64,000 nt of DNA from Leifsonia shinshuensis (GCF_014217625.1 NZ_CP043641.1:4154001-4218000), one strand, 5' to 3'; positions 16,255 through 24,699 are shown, counted from the stretch's first letter. Made by a program: numbers and translations. Notes: generated by a model not told the origin, from the letters alone.

Positions 16255-16308
16255 TTACTGGGTGGGCCCCGTGGGGCTCGAACCCACGACCCGCGGATTA
16301 AAAGTCCG
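16255..16308. repeat. Right attachment site (attR) within tRNA-Lys
   Basis: 54 bases identical to 7844-7897. The repeat supplies the 3' part of the intact tRNA-Lys, so integration leaves the tRNA functional. The strand-exchange point probably lies in the anticodon region near 16300, as is usual for tRNA-targeting integrases. Confidence 0.92.
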
Positions 16309-16335
16309 ATGCTCTACCGACTGAGCTAGAGGCCC
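16263..16335 (-). tRNA. tRNA-Lys (anticodon TTT)
   Basis: 73 nt with a complete cloverleaf. The acceptor stem GGGCCTC pairs with GGGGCCC (one G-T). The D-arm contains AGCTCAGTCGGTAGAGC, the anticodon loop is CTTTTAA with anticodon TTT, and the T-arm is GTGGGTTCGAGCCCCAC. The discriminator is A; CCA is not encoded in exact register. It is the integration target of the 8.4 kb element. Confidence 0.95.
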
Positions 16336-16392
16336 TCGTCCTCTAATCTAGCGTGGATTCCGTACCTCTCCGTGCCGGGGCAGAATGGGGGG

Positions 16393-17022
16393 ATGCCCGA
16401 TCGATATCACAAGCCCACGCTGTTTCCCGGGGGGATGTTCGAGGCGTTTCTCGGTGGGGATGATCCCGCCCAGATCAGCAAGGTCGCCCACGAGACCGCC
16501 CAGGCGCTGCTCGCGCGCGTCAGGGAGGACCCGGACCCGGAGATCGTGGACCGGCTGGTCGCGTACACCGACGAGCACGGCATCGACGCGATCGCCGAGC
16601 TCTGGGCGCGGTCCAACCCCAAGAGCCTGCCGGGGGCGTTGTGGCGGATCTACCTGCTGCGGCTGCTGATCCGGCAGGACGCCGAGGGCACAGCACAGCT
16701 GTACCAGCGCGGCACCGAGGTCATCGCCTCCATCGACCCCGTGGTCGCAGGCGCGCCGACGCCGGCCGGGCCGGGGGAGGTGACCGAGCTCGCCGACCGC
16801 ATCCTGCGCGGCGTGTTCGAGGGTGACTTCGCCGTCGCGCTCGACCGGGCGGCCGCGTTCTGCCGGGTGACGGCGGCGGGATGCCTGTCCGTCGCCGACG
16901 ACCGCGACCCGCTCGACCCCGAGCGGGCGAGCGAGCTCACCACGCGCGCCCTGCGGTTCACCCGCACCGCGGAGGAGCTGACGGCCTGTGCGCGCCTCTG
17001 GCGCACCGACTCGCTCGACTGA
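16393..17022 (+). CDS. Conserved hypothetical protein (helical, cytoplasmic)
   Basis: 209 residues, acidic and largely alpha-helical, without membrane segments. The opening MPDRYHKPTLFPGGMFEAFLGG and DPEIVDRLVAYTDEHGIDAIAELWA look like those of a conserved actinobacterial family I cannot name. No catalytic motif is visible. CAGAAT (16381-16386) ends 6 bases before the chosen ATG, so the start at 16393 is preferred to GTG 16372. It is the first chromosomal gene right of the element. Confidence 0.65.
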   Translation: MPDRYHKPTLFPGGMFEAFLGGDDPAQISKVAHETAQALLARVREDPDPEIVDRLVAYTDEHGIDAIAELWARSNPKSLPGALWRIYLLRLLIRQDAEGTAQLYQRGTEVIASIDPVVAGAPTPAGPGEVTELADRILRGVFEGDFAVALDRAAAFCRVTAAGCLSVADDRDPLDPERASELTTRALRFTRTAEELTACARLWRTDSLD

Positions 17023-17118
17023 GCGCAGACGGGCAGGGCTCCGGTATTCCCGCTCGCCGTTCTCTCCCTGCGAACGCCACGCCGTGAAGCCCGCCGCGGC
17101 CTCCTGTATGCTTGACGA

Positions 17119-17203
17119 AGCCGGACCGCAGTAACCCCGGGCTCCAATACTTGCCGCTTCGAGCGGCCTCGCGCCGAGAGGCGTTCTGCGGTCCGGCTCT
17201 TTC
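17119..17203 (+). ncRNA. Candidate hairpin small RNA with its own promoter
   Basis: A perfect 13-bp stem joins 17119-17131 to 17186-17198, enclosing a 54-base region that contains smaller hairpins (GCCGCTTCGAGCGGC and CGCGCCGAGAGGCG) and followed by CTCTTTC. TATGCT at 17107-17112 ends 6 bases before 17119, so by the promoter rule seen at many starts here transcription would begin exactly at the first base of the stem. No ORF fits. I do not recognise the RNA family; it lacks the GGAA tetraloop of SRP RNA. Confidence 0.5.
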
Positions 17204-17292
17204 ATGCCCTCCCGCCTGTTGCGGGCCCGCTCACCGCAGTGTGGTCTACTGTCGATGACGACATCGGGCGGCGAACGAGCGGAGAACACACG

Positions 17293-17853
17293 GTGGAGGA
17301 CGCCCCGGCGGCCGAACTCGACGGCCTCCTCCTGCGCACCGCGCAGGGCGACCAGCGCGCGTTCTCCGACTTCTACGACCGCACGGCGCCCCGCGTGCTC
17401 GGCCTGATCCGGCGCGTCCTGATCGACGCTGCGCAGTCCGAGGAGGTCGCTCAGGAGGTCTTCCTGGAGGCGTGGCAATCCGCTGCGCGGTTCGATCCGA
17501 ATAAGGGCAGAGCGCTCACCTGGATCCTGACGATGGCCCACCGGAGGGCGATCGACCGCATCCGCGCGTCCCAGGCCTCGCACGACCGGGACACCGCCGT
17601 GGGCATCCGCGATCTGCCCACCGCGTTCGACGTGGTGGCGGAGACCGTGGAAGTCCGGGTGGAGCACGAACGAGTGGAGGTGGCGATGGCGAAGCTGAGC
17701 GAGGCGCAGCGCCAGGCCGTCGCGCTCGCGTACTACGGCGGGCTCACGCAGAGCGAGCTCGCGGCCGAGCTCGGCATCCCCCTCGGCACAGCCAAAACCC
17801 GGTTGCGGGATGCGATGATACGGCTGCGCGACGAACTGGGGGTGACACGATGA
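17293..17853 (+). CDS. sigK: ECF RNA polymerase sigma factor, SigK-like
   Basis: 186 residues. Region 2 (QRAFSDFYDRTAPRVLGLIRR... EEVAQEVFLEAWQSAARFDP... ALTWILTMAHRRAIDRIR) and region 4 (LSEAQRQAVALAYYGGLTQSELAAELGIPLGTAKTRLRDAM) are complete. The sequence style and the adjoining RskA-type anti-sigma place it with SigK-like ECF factors, which answer to redox or envelope signals. I choose GTG 17293 as the start because GGAG lies 8 bases upstream; GTG 17239 would add 18 residues. The stop overlaps the start of the anti-sigma gene (ATGA). Which genes it controls is not visible. Confidence 0.85.
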   Translation: MEDAPAAELDGLLLRTAQGDQRAFSDFYDRTAPRVLGLIRRVLIDAAQSEEVAQEVFLEAWQSAARFDPNKGRALTWILTMAHRRAIDRIRASQASHDRDTAVGIRDLPTAFDVVAETVEVRVEHERVEVAMAKLSEAQRQAVALAYYGGLTQSELAAELGIPLGTAKTRLRDAMIRLRDELGVTR

Positions 17854-18644
17854 CCGACGAACGCGACAGCGTGGACCCCACACGCCTCGGTGCTCGCCTC
17901 GGCGCGGACGACGCCCGCGAGGCGGACGACTTCGAGGAGGTGGCCGCCCAGCTCGCGCTCGCGGCGGAGCCCGTCGAGCCGCCGTCGGCGATGAAGGCCG
18001 CCCTGTTCGCGCGGATCGCCGAGACTCCCCAGCTCGCCCCGGAGACCGAAGCGCCGACGCAGACGCAGCCGGAGGCGCGACCGCTGACGGAGGCCGCCCC
18101 CGCCGCGCGATCCGACGCACCGGCCCCCGCGCCCGCGGAAACCCACGCCCAGACGCCCGCCGAGCGCCGCGCCGCCCGCCGCTGGTTCCAGCGCCCCGGC
18201 GCCATACTCGCATCCGCCGCCGCTGCCGTCGTCCTGTTCATCGCGGGCGCCTTCGTCGGCGTCTCCCTCGCCGGAAGCGACTCCTACCAGCAGCAGCAGT
18301 CCTCCGCCCTGGCCGCCCTCAACGCCGCACCGGACACCCAGCGCAGCACCGCCGACATCGCCGGCGGCGGCACGGCGACGCTCGTCTGGTCGGCCCAGCT
18401 CGGCCAGTCCGCGCTCGTCGCCACCGACCTCCCGAAGCTCGCCGGGGGCAAGACCTACGAGCTCTGGTACATCCGGGGCGGCGCGGCGACCGCGGCCGGG
18501 ACGATGGACGCCGCCGGCCACGTCGCGACCTGGCGCGTCCTCAGCGGCACCATGTCACCGGGTGACACCGTCGGAATGACGATCGAGCCGAGCGGAGGCT
18601 CGAAGCAGCCGACCACGAAGCCCATCGTCGCGATCACCTCCTGA
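17850..18644 (+). CDS. rskA: RskA-type membrane anti-sigma factor
   Basis: 264 residues. The N-terminal cytoplasmic part (about 1-90) contains the helical sigma-binding segment DDFEEVAAQLALAAEPVEPP, followed by a Pro/Ala/Glu-rich linker. One transmembrane helix (about 115-138, ILASAAAAVVLFIAGAFVGVSL) precedes an extracytoplasmic RskA_C domain with LVATDLPKLAGGKTYELWYI and WRVLSGTMSPGDTVGMTIEPSGGS. It should hold the SigK-like factor at the membrane until regulated proteolysis frees it. The ATGA overlap with the sigma gene implies coupled synthesis. A bidirectional terminator separates it from pstB. Confidence 0.88.
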   Translation: MTDERDSVDPTRLGARLGADDAREADDFEEVAAQLALAAEPVEPPSAMKAALFARIAETPQLAPETEAPTQTQPEARPLTEAAPAARSDAPAPAPAETHAQTPAERRAARRWFQRPGAILASAAAAVVLFIAGAFVGVSLAGSDSYQQQQSSALAALNAAPDTQRSTADIAGGGTATLVWSAQLGQSALVATDLPKLAGGKTYELWYIRGGAATAAGTMDAAGHVATWRVLSGTMSPGDTVGMTIEPSGGSKQPTTKPIVAITS

Positions 18645-18667
18645 GAAGTCCCGGCCACCCGGAACGC

Positions 18668-18701
18668 AGCGAGGCCCACGAGACATCCCGTGGGCCTCGC
18701 T
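18668..18701. terminator. Bidirectional terminator between rskA and pstB
   Basis: A perfect 13-bp or longer stem (18668-18680 with 18689-18701, AGCGAGGCCCACG and its complement) with an 8-base loop sits between the convergent 3' ends of rskA and pstB. Confidence 0.85.
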
Positions 18702-18717
18702 CATACCGCGCGGCGGA

Positions 18718-19497
18718 TCAACCGAAGCGGCCGGAGACGTAGTCCTCGGTGGCCTGCTCGGTCGGGTTCGAGAAGATCATGTTGGTGTCTGCGTACTCGA
18801 TGAGCTTGCCCGGCTTGCCCGTGCCCGCGATGTTGAAGAACGCGGTGCGGTCGGAGACGCGCGAGGCCTGCTGCATGTTGTGGGTGACGATCACGATCGT
18901 GTAGTCGTTCTTGAGCTCCTCGATCAGGTCCTCGATCGCGAGGGTGGAGATCGGGTCGAGGGCCGAGCACGGCTCGTCCATCAGGAGCACGTCGGGGGAG
19001 ACGGCGATGGCGCGCGCGATGCACAGACGCTGCTGCTGGCCGCCCGACAGGCCGGAGCCCGGAAGGTTGAGGCGGTCCTTCACCTCGTTCCAGAGGTTCG
19101 CGCCCTGCAGCGACTTCTCGACCAGGTCGTCGGACTCGCTCTTCGACATCCGGCGGTTGTTCAGCTTGACGCCGGCGAGCACGTTGTCGCGGATGCTCAT
19201 GGTCGGGAACGGGTTCGGACGCTGGAACACCATGCCCACCTGGCGGCGCACCAGCACCGGGTCGACGCCGGTGCCGTACAGGTTGTTGCCGTCGATCAGC
19301 ACTTCGCCGTCGACGTAGGCGCCGGGGATGACCTCGTGCATGCGGTTCAGCGTGCGGAGGAAGGTCGACTTGCCGCAGCCCGACGGGCCGATGAAGGCGG
19401 TCACCGTCCGGGGCTCGATGGTGAGCGACACGCCCTCGACGGCGAGGAACTTGCTGTAGTAGACGTTGAGGTCGTTGACTTCGATGCGCTTGGACAC
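18718..19497 (-). CDS. pstB: Phosphate ABC transporter ATP-binding protein PstB
   Basis: 259 residues, the usual PstB length. Walker A is GPSGCGKS (37-44), followed by the Q-loop [12 protein letters not shown] characteristic of PstB, the signature LSGGQQQR, Walker B VLLMDEP and the switch His in IVTHNM. It energises high-affinity phosphate import by PstSCA. The GTG start at 19497 follows AAGGA by five bases. The open frame continues far upstream through pstA, but only this start has a ribosome-binding site. It is the last gene of pstSCAB. Confidence 0.96.
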   Translation of the reverse strand: MSKRIEVNDLNVYYSKFLAVEGVSLTIEPRTVTAFIGPSGCGKSTFLRTLNRMHEVIPGAYVDGEVLIDGNNLYGTGVDPVLVRRQVGMVFQRPNPFPTMSIRDNVLAGVKLNNRRMSKSESDDLVEKSLQGANLWNEVKDRLNLPGSGLSGGQQQRLCIARAIAVSPDVLLMDEPCSALDPISTLAIEDLIEELKNDYTIVIVTHNMQQASRVSDRTAFFNIAGTGKPGKLIEYADTNMIFSNPTEQATEDYVSGRFG

Positions 19498-19544
19498 GTT
19501 TTTCCTTGTCTGCGTTCTTCGGGTTGAAGCTGTGGAGTCCGCGG

Positions 19545-20642
19545 TCAGCGGCCGTACTTGGGGGCGAAGGCCTTCGCGATGATCCGGCCGATGAGGTTGA
19601 GCAGCATGACGATGATGATCAGCGTGAGCGCGCCGGTCCAGGCGCGGTCGATGGAGGCCTGCGCGTGCAGGCCGGCCGCCTGCGTGTACTGCGTGTACAC
19701 GAACACCGGCAGCGTCATCATGCGGTCGTTGAACAGGTCGTAGTTCATGCTCGTGGTGAACCCGGCGACGATCAGCAGTGGCGCGGTCTCGCCGATCACG
19801 CGGGCGATGGCGAGCATCACACCGGTGACGAGTCCGGCGAGCGACGTCGGCAGTACGACCTTCAGCACGGTCAGCCACTTCGGCACTCCGAGCGCGAGGG
19901 AGGCCTCCCGCAGCTCGTTGGGGACGATCCGCAGGATCTCCTCGCTCGAGCGCACGACGACCGGGATCATCAGCACGGACAGCGCGACCGATCCCATGAA
20001 GCCGTTGCGGATGGCCGGGCCGAAGAAGAGCGCGAACAGCGCGTAGGCGAACAGACCGGCGACGATCGAGGGGATGCCGGTCATCACGTCGACGAAGAAC
20101 GTGATGCCGCGGGCGAGCACGCCGCGGCCGTACTCGACCAGGTAGATCGAGGTGAGCAGGCCGATCGGCACCGAGATGATCGCCGCCATGAGCGTGATCT
20201 CCAGCGTGCCGACGATGGCGTGCAGCGCGCCGCCGCCGTCGCCGATGACATTGCGCATCGACTCGGAGAAGAACGTGATGTCGAACCGGGCGAGGCCCTG
20301 GGCCACGACCGTCCAGCCGAGCGAGATCAGTGGCAGCAGCGCGATGATGAACGCGGTCGCGACCAGCGAGGTCACCAGCCGGTCCTTGGCCTTGCGGTTG
20401 CCCTCCACCAGCAGCGAGGTCGTGTAGATCGCGACGTCGAACAGGACGGTTCCGAAGAACACCGCGCCGACGATGTTGAAGCCCTTGGTGGCGCCGCTGG
20501 CCGCGAGCATCGCGAAGACGGCGATGAGGACGGCCCAGGAGCCGACGAGCATCACCCAGGGTGTCCAGCGCGGCAGCTTGCCTGCGGTGTACGAGTTGGT
20601 CAGCGGGCGGGGACCCGCGGTCGCGGTCGTGGTGGCGGCCAT
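19545..20642 (-). CDS. pstA: Phosphate ABC transporter permease PstA
   Basis: 365 residues. About six transmembrane helices follow a short cytoplasmic start, with an N-terminal extension common in actinobacteria. The permease EAA-type loop is [25 protein letters not shown], which docks on PstB. The ATG (20642) overlaps the pstC stop (TGATG) and has GGAG upstream, so the two permeases are translationally coupled. It forms the inner-membrane channel with PstC. Confidence 0.95.
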   Translation of the reverse strand: MAATTTATAGPRPLTNSYTAGKLPRWTPWVMLVGSWAVLIAVFAMLAASGATKGFNIVGAVFFGTVLFDVAIYTTSLLVEGNRKAKDRLVTSLVATAFIIALLPLISLGWTVVAQGLARFDITFFSESMRNVIGDGGGALHAIVGTLEITLMAAIISVPIGLLTSIYLVEYGRGVLARGITFFVDVMTGIPSIVAGLFAYALFALFFGPAIRNGFMGSVALSVLMIPVVVRSSEEILRIVPNELREASLALGVPKWLTVLKVVLPTSLAGLVTGVMLAIARVIGETAPLLIVAGFTTSMNYDLFNDRMMTLPVFVYTQYTQAAGLHAQASIDRAWTGALTLIIIVMLLNLIGRIIAKAFAPKYGR

Positions 20643-21589
20643 CAGTTCGCTCCAGAGAAGGCCGCACGGCGGCTGACGATGTAACGCGCGAGCATGTTGA
20701 TCAGCAGGGTGACCACGAACAGCACCAGGCCGGAGGCGATGAGGGCGTTGACGCCGACTCCGGTGGCCTCCGGGAACTGCAGTGCGATGTTCGCGGCGAT
20801 GGTGTTCGGGCTCTGCGCCTGCAGGACGGCGAACTTCACGATCAGCGCCGGCGAGAGCACCATCGCGATCGCCAGGGTCTCGCCGAGCGCGCGGCCGAGG
20901 CCCAGCATGATCGCCGAGACGATGCCGCTGCGGGCGAACGGGAGGACGGCCATGCGGACCATCTCCCACTTCGTGGCGCCGAGCGCGAGCGCGGCCTCCT
21001 CGTGCAGGCGCGGGGTCTGCAGGAAGATCTCGCGGCAGATCGCGGTCATGATCGGGATGACCATCACGGCGAGCACGATGGCGGCCGTCAGGATGGTGCG
21101 ACCGGTGCCGGAGATCGGCGGCGCGAAGAGCGGGAACCAGCCGAGGTACTGGCCGAGCCAGGCGTAGAAGGGCTGGACGAACGACGAGAGGGTCGCGATG
21201 CCCCAGAGGCCGAAGACGACCGACGGGACCGCGGCGAGCAGGTCGATGATGTAGCCGAGGGTCTGTGCGACGCGGCGGGGCGCGTAGTGCGAGATGAAGA
21301 GGGCGATCCCGATCGACAGCGGCGTCGCGATGATGAGCGCGATGAGCGCCGCCCAGATGGTGCCGAAGACCAGCGGCCAGACCCACGCCCAGAAGTTGGT
21401 GGCGTTGTTGGGCAGCTGGCCGGCGCCGGCGGAGAGGGCCGGGATGCTCTGGATGATGAGGAAGAGCGCGACGGCGGCGAGGGTGGCGAGGATCAGCGAT
21501 CCGGCCACGACGGTCGAGGTGGAGAAGACGCGGTCGCCGAGGCGGACTTTCGCCTTCGGCCTGATGGCTCCTGCGGTTCCGGCGGTCAT
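20642..21589 (-). CDS. pstC: Phosphate ABC transporter permease PstC
   Basis: 315 residues with six predicted membrane helices. The binding-protein-dependent permease loop is [26 protein letters not shown]. Residues such as SVVFGLWGI in the second membrane segment are typical of PstC. It pairs with PstA to move phosphate delivered by PstS. The 92-base gap from pstS contains a very stable hairpin that should lower expression of pstCAB relative to pstS. Confidence 0.95.
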   Translation of the reverse strand: MTAGTAGAIRPKAKVRLGDRVFSTSTVVAGSLILATLAAVALFLIIQSIPALSAGAGQLPNNATNFWAWVWPLVFGTIWAALIALIIATPLSIGIALFISHYAPRRVAQTLGYIIDLLAAVPSVVFGLWGIATLSSFVQPFYAWLGQYLGWFPLFAPPISGTGRTILTAAIVLAVMVIPIMTAICREIFLQTPRLHEEAALALGATKWEMVRMAVLPFARSGIVSAIMLGLGRALGETLAIAMVLSPALIVKFAVLQAQSPNTIAANIALQFPEATGVGVNALIASGLVLFVVTLLINMLARYIVSRRAAFSGAN

Positions 21590-21634
21590 TCGTTGCTTTC
21601 TCTCATCGGGTTCCCCGAAGGGTGAGTGTAGTGC

Positions 21635-21674
21635 GCCGCTCGGCCTGGACCGGGTGCGGTCCAGGCCGAGCGGC
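21635..21674 (-). terminator. Attenuating hairpin between pstS and pstC
   Basis: An 18-bp perfect stem (21635-21652 with 21657-21674) with a GGTG/CACC four-base loop lies just after the pstS stop and before pstC. There is no long T-run. Such intergenic hairpins in binding-protein operons stabilise the upstream mRNA or cause partial termination so that the binding protein is made in excess. Confidence 0.75.
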
Positions 21675-21681
21675 CGGGGTG

Positions 21682-22776
21682 TTACTTGATGCTGGCGACA
21701 GCCTTGCTGACCTTGGAGGACAGGTCGCTCGCGAGCGGGGCCGAGCCGGCCTGGTCCGAAGCGGCCTTCTGGGCGTCGCTGGAGATGATGTAGTCGACGT
21801 AGCCCTTCACCAGGTCCGCCTTGGCGGCGTCCTTGTACTGCTGGCAGGCGACCACATAGGAGACGAGCACCAGCGGCCAGGCACCCTTGGAGGTGTCCTT
21901 GCGGTTGATCTGGATGGCCAGGTCGTTGGTGTCGCGGCCCGAGGCGATCGGGGAGGCGGCCACGACCTTGGCAGCACCGTCGGCGCTGATCTTGGTGTAG
22001 GTGTCGCCGACCTTGATCTGCGCGATCGAGAGACCGGCCGAGCCGGACTCGTCGATGTAGGTGATCGAGTTCTTCGCGTTCTTGGTGGCGTCCGCGACAC
22101 CCGAGGTGCCCTTAGCGGCGTCGCCGACCTGGAACGGGAAGGTCTGGGAGACCGGGGCGGTCCAGACGGTCGGGGCGTTCGCCGACAGGTAGTCGGTGAA
22201 GTTCTGGGTGGTGCCCGAGTCGTCGGAGCGGTGCACGACGGTGATCGGGGCCGACGGGAGGGTAGCGCCCGAGTTCTGCGCCTTGATCTTCGCGTCGTCC
22301 CAGGTGGTGATCTTGCCCGAGAAGATGCCGGCGATCGTGTCGGCGTCGAGCTTGAGGTCCTTCACGCCGTCGACGTTGTACGCGATGGCGATCGGGGAGA
22401 TGTAGACCGGGAGGTCGATGCCCTTGGCGCCCGCGGCGCAGCCGGCGAAGGTGCCGCCGAGCTCGGCCGTGCTGAGCGCGGCGTCGGAGCCAGCGAAGTC
22501 CGCCGCGCCCGAGATGAAGCTCTTGCGGCCGGCGCCGGAGCCCTGCGGGTCGTAGTTGACGGTGACCTTGGGGTTGGCCTGCTGGAAGCCTGCGGCCCAG
22601 ACGGTCTGCGCGGCGCCCTGAGCGGACGAGCCGATGCCGTTCAGCGTGCCGGAGAGGTTCGACGGCTTTGCCGTGGTGGTCGCCGGGGTGCTGCCCTCGT
22701 TCGACGCACAGGCGGTGAGGGAGATGGCGGCGGCGGCGAGGAGTGCCACGGGAACGCCAAGACGCTTCAGTTTCAC
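21682..22776 (-). CDS. pstS: Phosphate-binding lipoprotein PstS
   Basis: 364 residues. The signal peptide ends in lipobox LTAC with Cys23. The mature protein has the PstS phosphate-site motifs GIGSSAQG near the N-terminus, DPQGSGAGRKSFISGAADFAGSD, and HRSDDSGTTQNFTDYL. It captures extracellular phosphate at the outer face of the membrane for PstCAB. It is the first gene of the operon, about 90 bases downstream of a two-unit Pho box (22867-22888), so induction by SenX3-RegX3 under phosphate limitation is expected. Confidence 0.96.
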   Translation of the reverse strand: MKLKRLGVPVALLAAAAISLTACASNEGSTPATTTAKPSNLSGTLNGIGSSAQGAAQTVWAAGFQQANPKVTVNYDPQGSGAGRKSFISGAADFAGSDAALSTAELGGTFAGCAAGAKGIDLPVYISPIAIAYNVDGVKDLKLDADTIAGIFSGKITTWDDAKIKAQNSGATLPSAPITVVHRSDDSGTTQNFTDYLSANAPTVWTAPVSQTFPFQVGDAAKGTSGVADATKNAKNSITYIDESGSAGLSIAQIKVGDTYTKISADGAAKVVAASPIASGRDTNDLAIQINRKDTSKGAWPLVLVSYVVACQQYKDAAKADLVKGYVDYIISSDAQKAASDQAGSAPLASDLSSKVSKAVASIK

Positions 22777-22866
22777 AGTTGTCCCTTCCGGGGATCAGTA
22801 ACAACAGGACGGGGTCGGTGCGACCCGCGTGAGACGCTATGCCCGGTGTCTGTCCAGAGTCCCCCG

Positions 22867-22888
22867 CAGTGGTAAACGGAAGGTAAAC
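22867..22888 (-). promoter_or_regulatory. Pho box upstream of pstS
   Basis: On the minus strand two 11-bp direct units abut: GTTTACCTTCC (22888-22878) and GTTTACCACTG (22877-22867). Tandem 11-mers beginning GTTnACC are the known recognition pattern of the PhoP/RegX3 class of response regulators in actinobacteria. The regX3 gene is in this window (48538). Confidence 0.75.
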
Positions 22889-22918
22889 AAGGGTTGGCTA
22901 GCTGGTGCGTGAGCCCAG

Positions 22919-22962
22919 CGGCCCCGCGGGGTAGAGCCGTCGTTCTGCGCCCGCGGGGGCCG
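22919..22962 (-). terminator. Hairpin downstream of the L,D-transpeptidase gene
   Basis: CGGCCCCGCGGG (22919-22930) pairs with CCCGCGGGGGCCG (22950-22962) with one bulged G. It directly follows the transpeptidase stop codon and lies upstream of the pstS promoter, so it insulates the two units. Confidence 0.6.
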
Positions 22963-22966
22963 TTCG

Positions 22967-23836
22967 TCAGCCCACGACCGTGACCGGTGTTCCGAGCTTC
23001 AGCGCGTCGACCGCGGCGATCGCGTCGGCGCCCAGCCGGACGCATCCGTGCGAGACCGCTCCCGACGCGATGTCCTGGTAGTGGATGCCGATCAACCCGC
23101 CGTCGGACCCGCCGTCGGACCCGCCGTACGGCTCGTCCGCGGCTGTCGCGTGCAGCGACGTGAGCTGGATCCGGTGCGTCGACTGGCCCTGCGCCGGATC
23201 GAGGTAACGCGCCTGGAGGTAGCCGGTCGCCCCGGTCGGCGTCGGCGTCTCCGCGGTCCCCACCCCGACCGGGAAGCTCTGCTCGGCCTTCCCCTTCGCG
23301 TCGGTGATGGTCAGCGTCTGCGCGGAGACCGAGACGACGACCCGGTGCGGCAGCGAGCCGGTCGCCGTGAGCGCCGAGGTGGGCACCCAGGCCGCGGTCT
23401 GCGCCGGCGCGGAGGCGCCGTCGCCGGCCTGGGACGGGAGGATCTGACGGCTGGCGGTCAGCACCATCGACCAGTCGCCCTTCGTCATGACCGGGACGAC
23501 GACGGTCGGCTTGCCGAGGAAATCCTTGGCCGGGATGCGCGCCACGGCGGTGGTGAAGTCCGCGCCGTAGACGGGAGTGTCGAACGCGACTGTGGACGCC
23601 CCGGTGATCCGCGGTTCCGCCGGGGCGGCGAGCAGGCCGGGGATCACCGCGTCGTACTCCGTGGCGGCGAGGGCGGCGATCGCGGACGGCGTCAGCGCAG
23701 GCGGGAGGGCCGGCCCGGCGGCGGGCGTCCGGGTGGCGGTCGGGGTGGTGGTCGCCCCGGGCGTCGCGGGGGAGCACGCCGCGAGGGCGACGAGGGCGAG
23801 GAGGGCGGCGCCGGACGCGGCGAGGGTGCGTTTCAT
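22967..23836 (-). CDS. L,D-transpeptidase (YkuD) lipoprotein
   Basis: 289 residues. The lipobox LAAC (Cys21) marks an exported lipoprotein, followed by a Thr/Pro-rich tether. The C-terminal YkuD domain (about 165-289) has LPHRVVVSVSAQTLTITDAKG at its start and the catalytic IHYQ...SHGCVRL with His and Cys. It should form 3-3 peptidoglycan cross-links or attach proteins to the wall. A four-residue repeat (GGSD twice) interrupts the loop before IGIHYQ. The start at 23836 has GGAG upstream; Met 23848 is an alternative. It is separated from pstS by its own hairpin. Confidence 0.88.
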   Translation of the reverse strand: MKRTLAASGAALLALVALAACSPATPGATTTPTATRTPAAGPALPPALTPSAIAALAATEYDAVIPGLLAAPAEPRITGASTVAFDTPVYGADFTTAVARIPAKDFLGKPTVVVPVMTKGDWSMVLTASRQILPSQAGDGASAPAQTAAWVPTSALTATGSLPHRVVVSVSAQTLTITDAKGKAEQSFPVGVGTAETPTPTGATGYLQARYLDPAQGQSTHRIQLTSLHATAADEPYGGSDGGSDGGLIGIHYQDIASGAVSHGCVRLGADAIAAVDALKLGTPVTVVG

Positions 23837-23869
23837 GGTGTGCTCCATAGCGGGTGGGGTTCACGAGAA

Positions 23870-23900
23870 GCGGGGTGGACGCTGAACGCGTCCACCCCGC
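23870..23900 (-). terminator. Terminator after the secreted repeat protein gene
   Basis: A perfect 13-bp stem (23870-23882 with 23888-23900, GCGGGGTGGACGC) with a 5-base loop lies 19 bases beyond the stop codon at 23920. Confidence 0.8.
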
Positions 23901-23919
23901 TGTGCGGTCGTTCCGGCTC

Positions 23920-24699
23920 TCAGCCGCTGACGACGGGCAGCTTGCCCTTAGTGGTGTAGTCCGGGGCCGGAGCCGGCTGGGGAGTGGGCGTGCCAGGCTG
24001 CTCGATCGTGTCTCCGGTGACGGTGATCGTGATCGACTGGGCCACGTTCGAGGTCGCGCCGGTGAGGGTGAACACCAGCTGGCCGGCCTCTGCGGTGCCC
24101 TGTGCGAGGTAGACCCCCGCGAAGACGCGTCCGCTGCGGTCGGCGACGAAGGTGTTCTCCGGCAGGGTCTCGCCGTTGTAGACGGTCGACAGCGTGACGG
24201 TCTCATCGGGGGTGTAGCCGCCGGCGGAGATCTCGATCCCGACGTCCGGGTTGGTCAGATCCTCCGTCGAGATGGTCGTGGTGTTGGCGGCGATGCCCTT
24301 CTGGGCGAGGACGGCGAGCGTGACCGAGTTCGAGGTGTCGTCCGCGTCCGATGTGGCCGTGACGACGACGTCCTCGCCGTTGGCGGGAAGCGGCAGCTCC
24401 GAGCTCGGCGTGAAGACCTCGTCGGCGAATGCGCCGGACGCGTCGGCGGTGACGTCCTGGCTGCCGAGGACGACGTCGCCGTCGGTGTAGGTCACCGAGA
24501 TGGTGACGGTGGCGTCCGGCGTGAAGCCGGAGCCGGAGACGTCGAGGCCCGTGCCCCAGTCGCCTGCGGTGAACGTCTCGTTCGCGAGCGTGATCTCGCC
24601 GGTGGCGGCGTTCGCCGGGGCGGCGATGAACAGCCCGCCGACGACGGCAGCGGCAGCTGCGGCGCCGAGCGTCAGGCGAGTGCGAGTGGTAGAAAGCAT
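23920..24699 (-). CDS. Secreted protein with two Ig-like/IPT-like repeats
   Basis: 259 residues. A Sec signal peptide ends at ANA-A (about residue 31). Two similar beta domains follow, each with a GSGFTPDATVTISVTY-type strand: residues about 55-70 and the matching AGGYTPDETVTLSTVY around 158-173. Such domains occur in surface proteins that bind polymers or act as spacers. The tail is Pro-rich and ends KLPVVSG; it looks a little like a sortase motif but no membrane anchor follows. GGGGGAAG lies just before the ATG. Specific function is unknown. Confidence 0.7.
   Translation of the reverse strand: MLSTTRTRLTLGAAAAAAVVGGLFIAAPANAATGEITLANETFTAGDWGTGLDVSGSGFTPDATVTISVTYTDGDVVLGSQDVTADASGAFADEVFTPSSELPLPANGEDVVVTATSDADDTSNSVTLAVLAQKGIAANTTTISTEDLTNPDVGIEISAGGYTPDETVTLSTVYNGETLPENTFVADRSGRVFAGVYLAQGTAEAGQLVFTLTGATSNVAQSITITVTGDTIEQPGTPTPQPAPAPDYTTKGKLPVVSG

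Larger units (their letters stand above)
7844..16308. mobile_element. 8.4 kb integrative element inserted in tRNA-Lys
   Basis: A 54-bp perfect direct repeat (7844-7897 and 16255-16308) bounds the element. The repeat is the 3' half of a tRNA-Lys gene; the complete tRNA lies at the right end (16263-16335, minus strand) and the left copy is the displaced 3' remnant. A tyrosine recombinase gene ends two bases before the right repeat. Paired TGTGGGCA arm-type sites lie near both ends. Cargo: an unknown protein, YefM/YoeB, a giant HTH-NTPase-like protein, a coiled-coil protein, two small membrane proteins and two palindromic repeats. No replication, conjugation or virion genes are visible, so it is a small integrative island or satellite, not a prophage. 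Confidence 0.9.

Noticed and set aside
7844..16308. Prophage
   Set aside because: No capsid, tail, terminase, lysis or replication genes; only an integrase and accessory cargo.
17119..17203. Signal recognition particle RNA
   Set aside because: The conserved GGAA-type tetraloop and adjacent SRP helix motif are absent.
17239..17292. N-terminal extension of the SigK-like factor from GTG 17239
   Set aside because: It has no ribosome-binding site, whereas GTG 17293 has GGAG at the right distance.
23092..23127. Short tandem repeat that might be a CRISPR fragment
   Set aside because: The repeats are 12 bases, in frame, and encode GGSD in the L,D-transpeptidase; there are no spacers.
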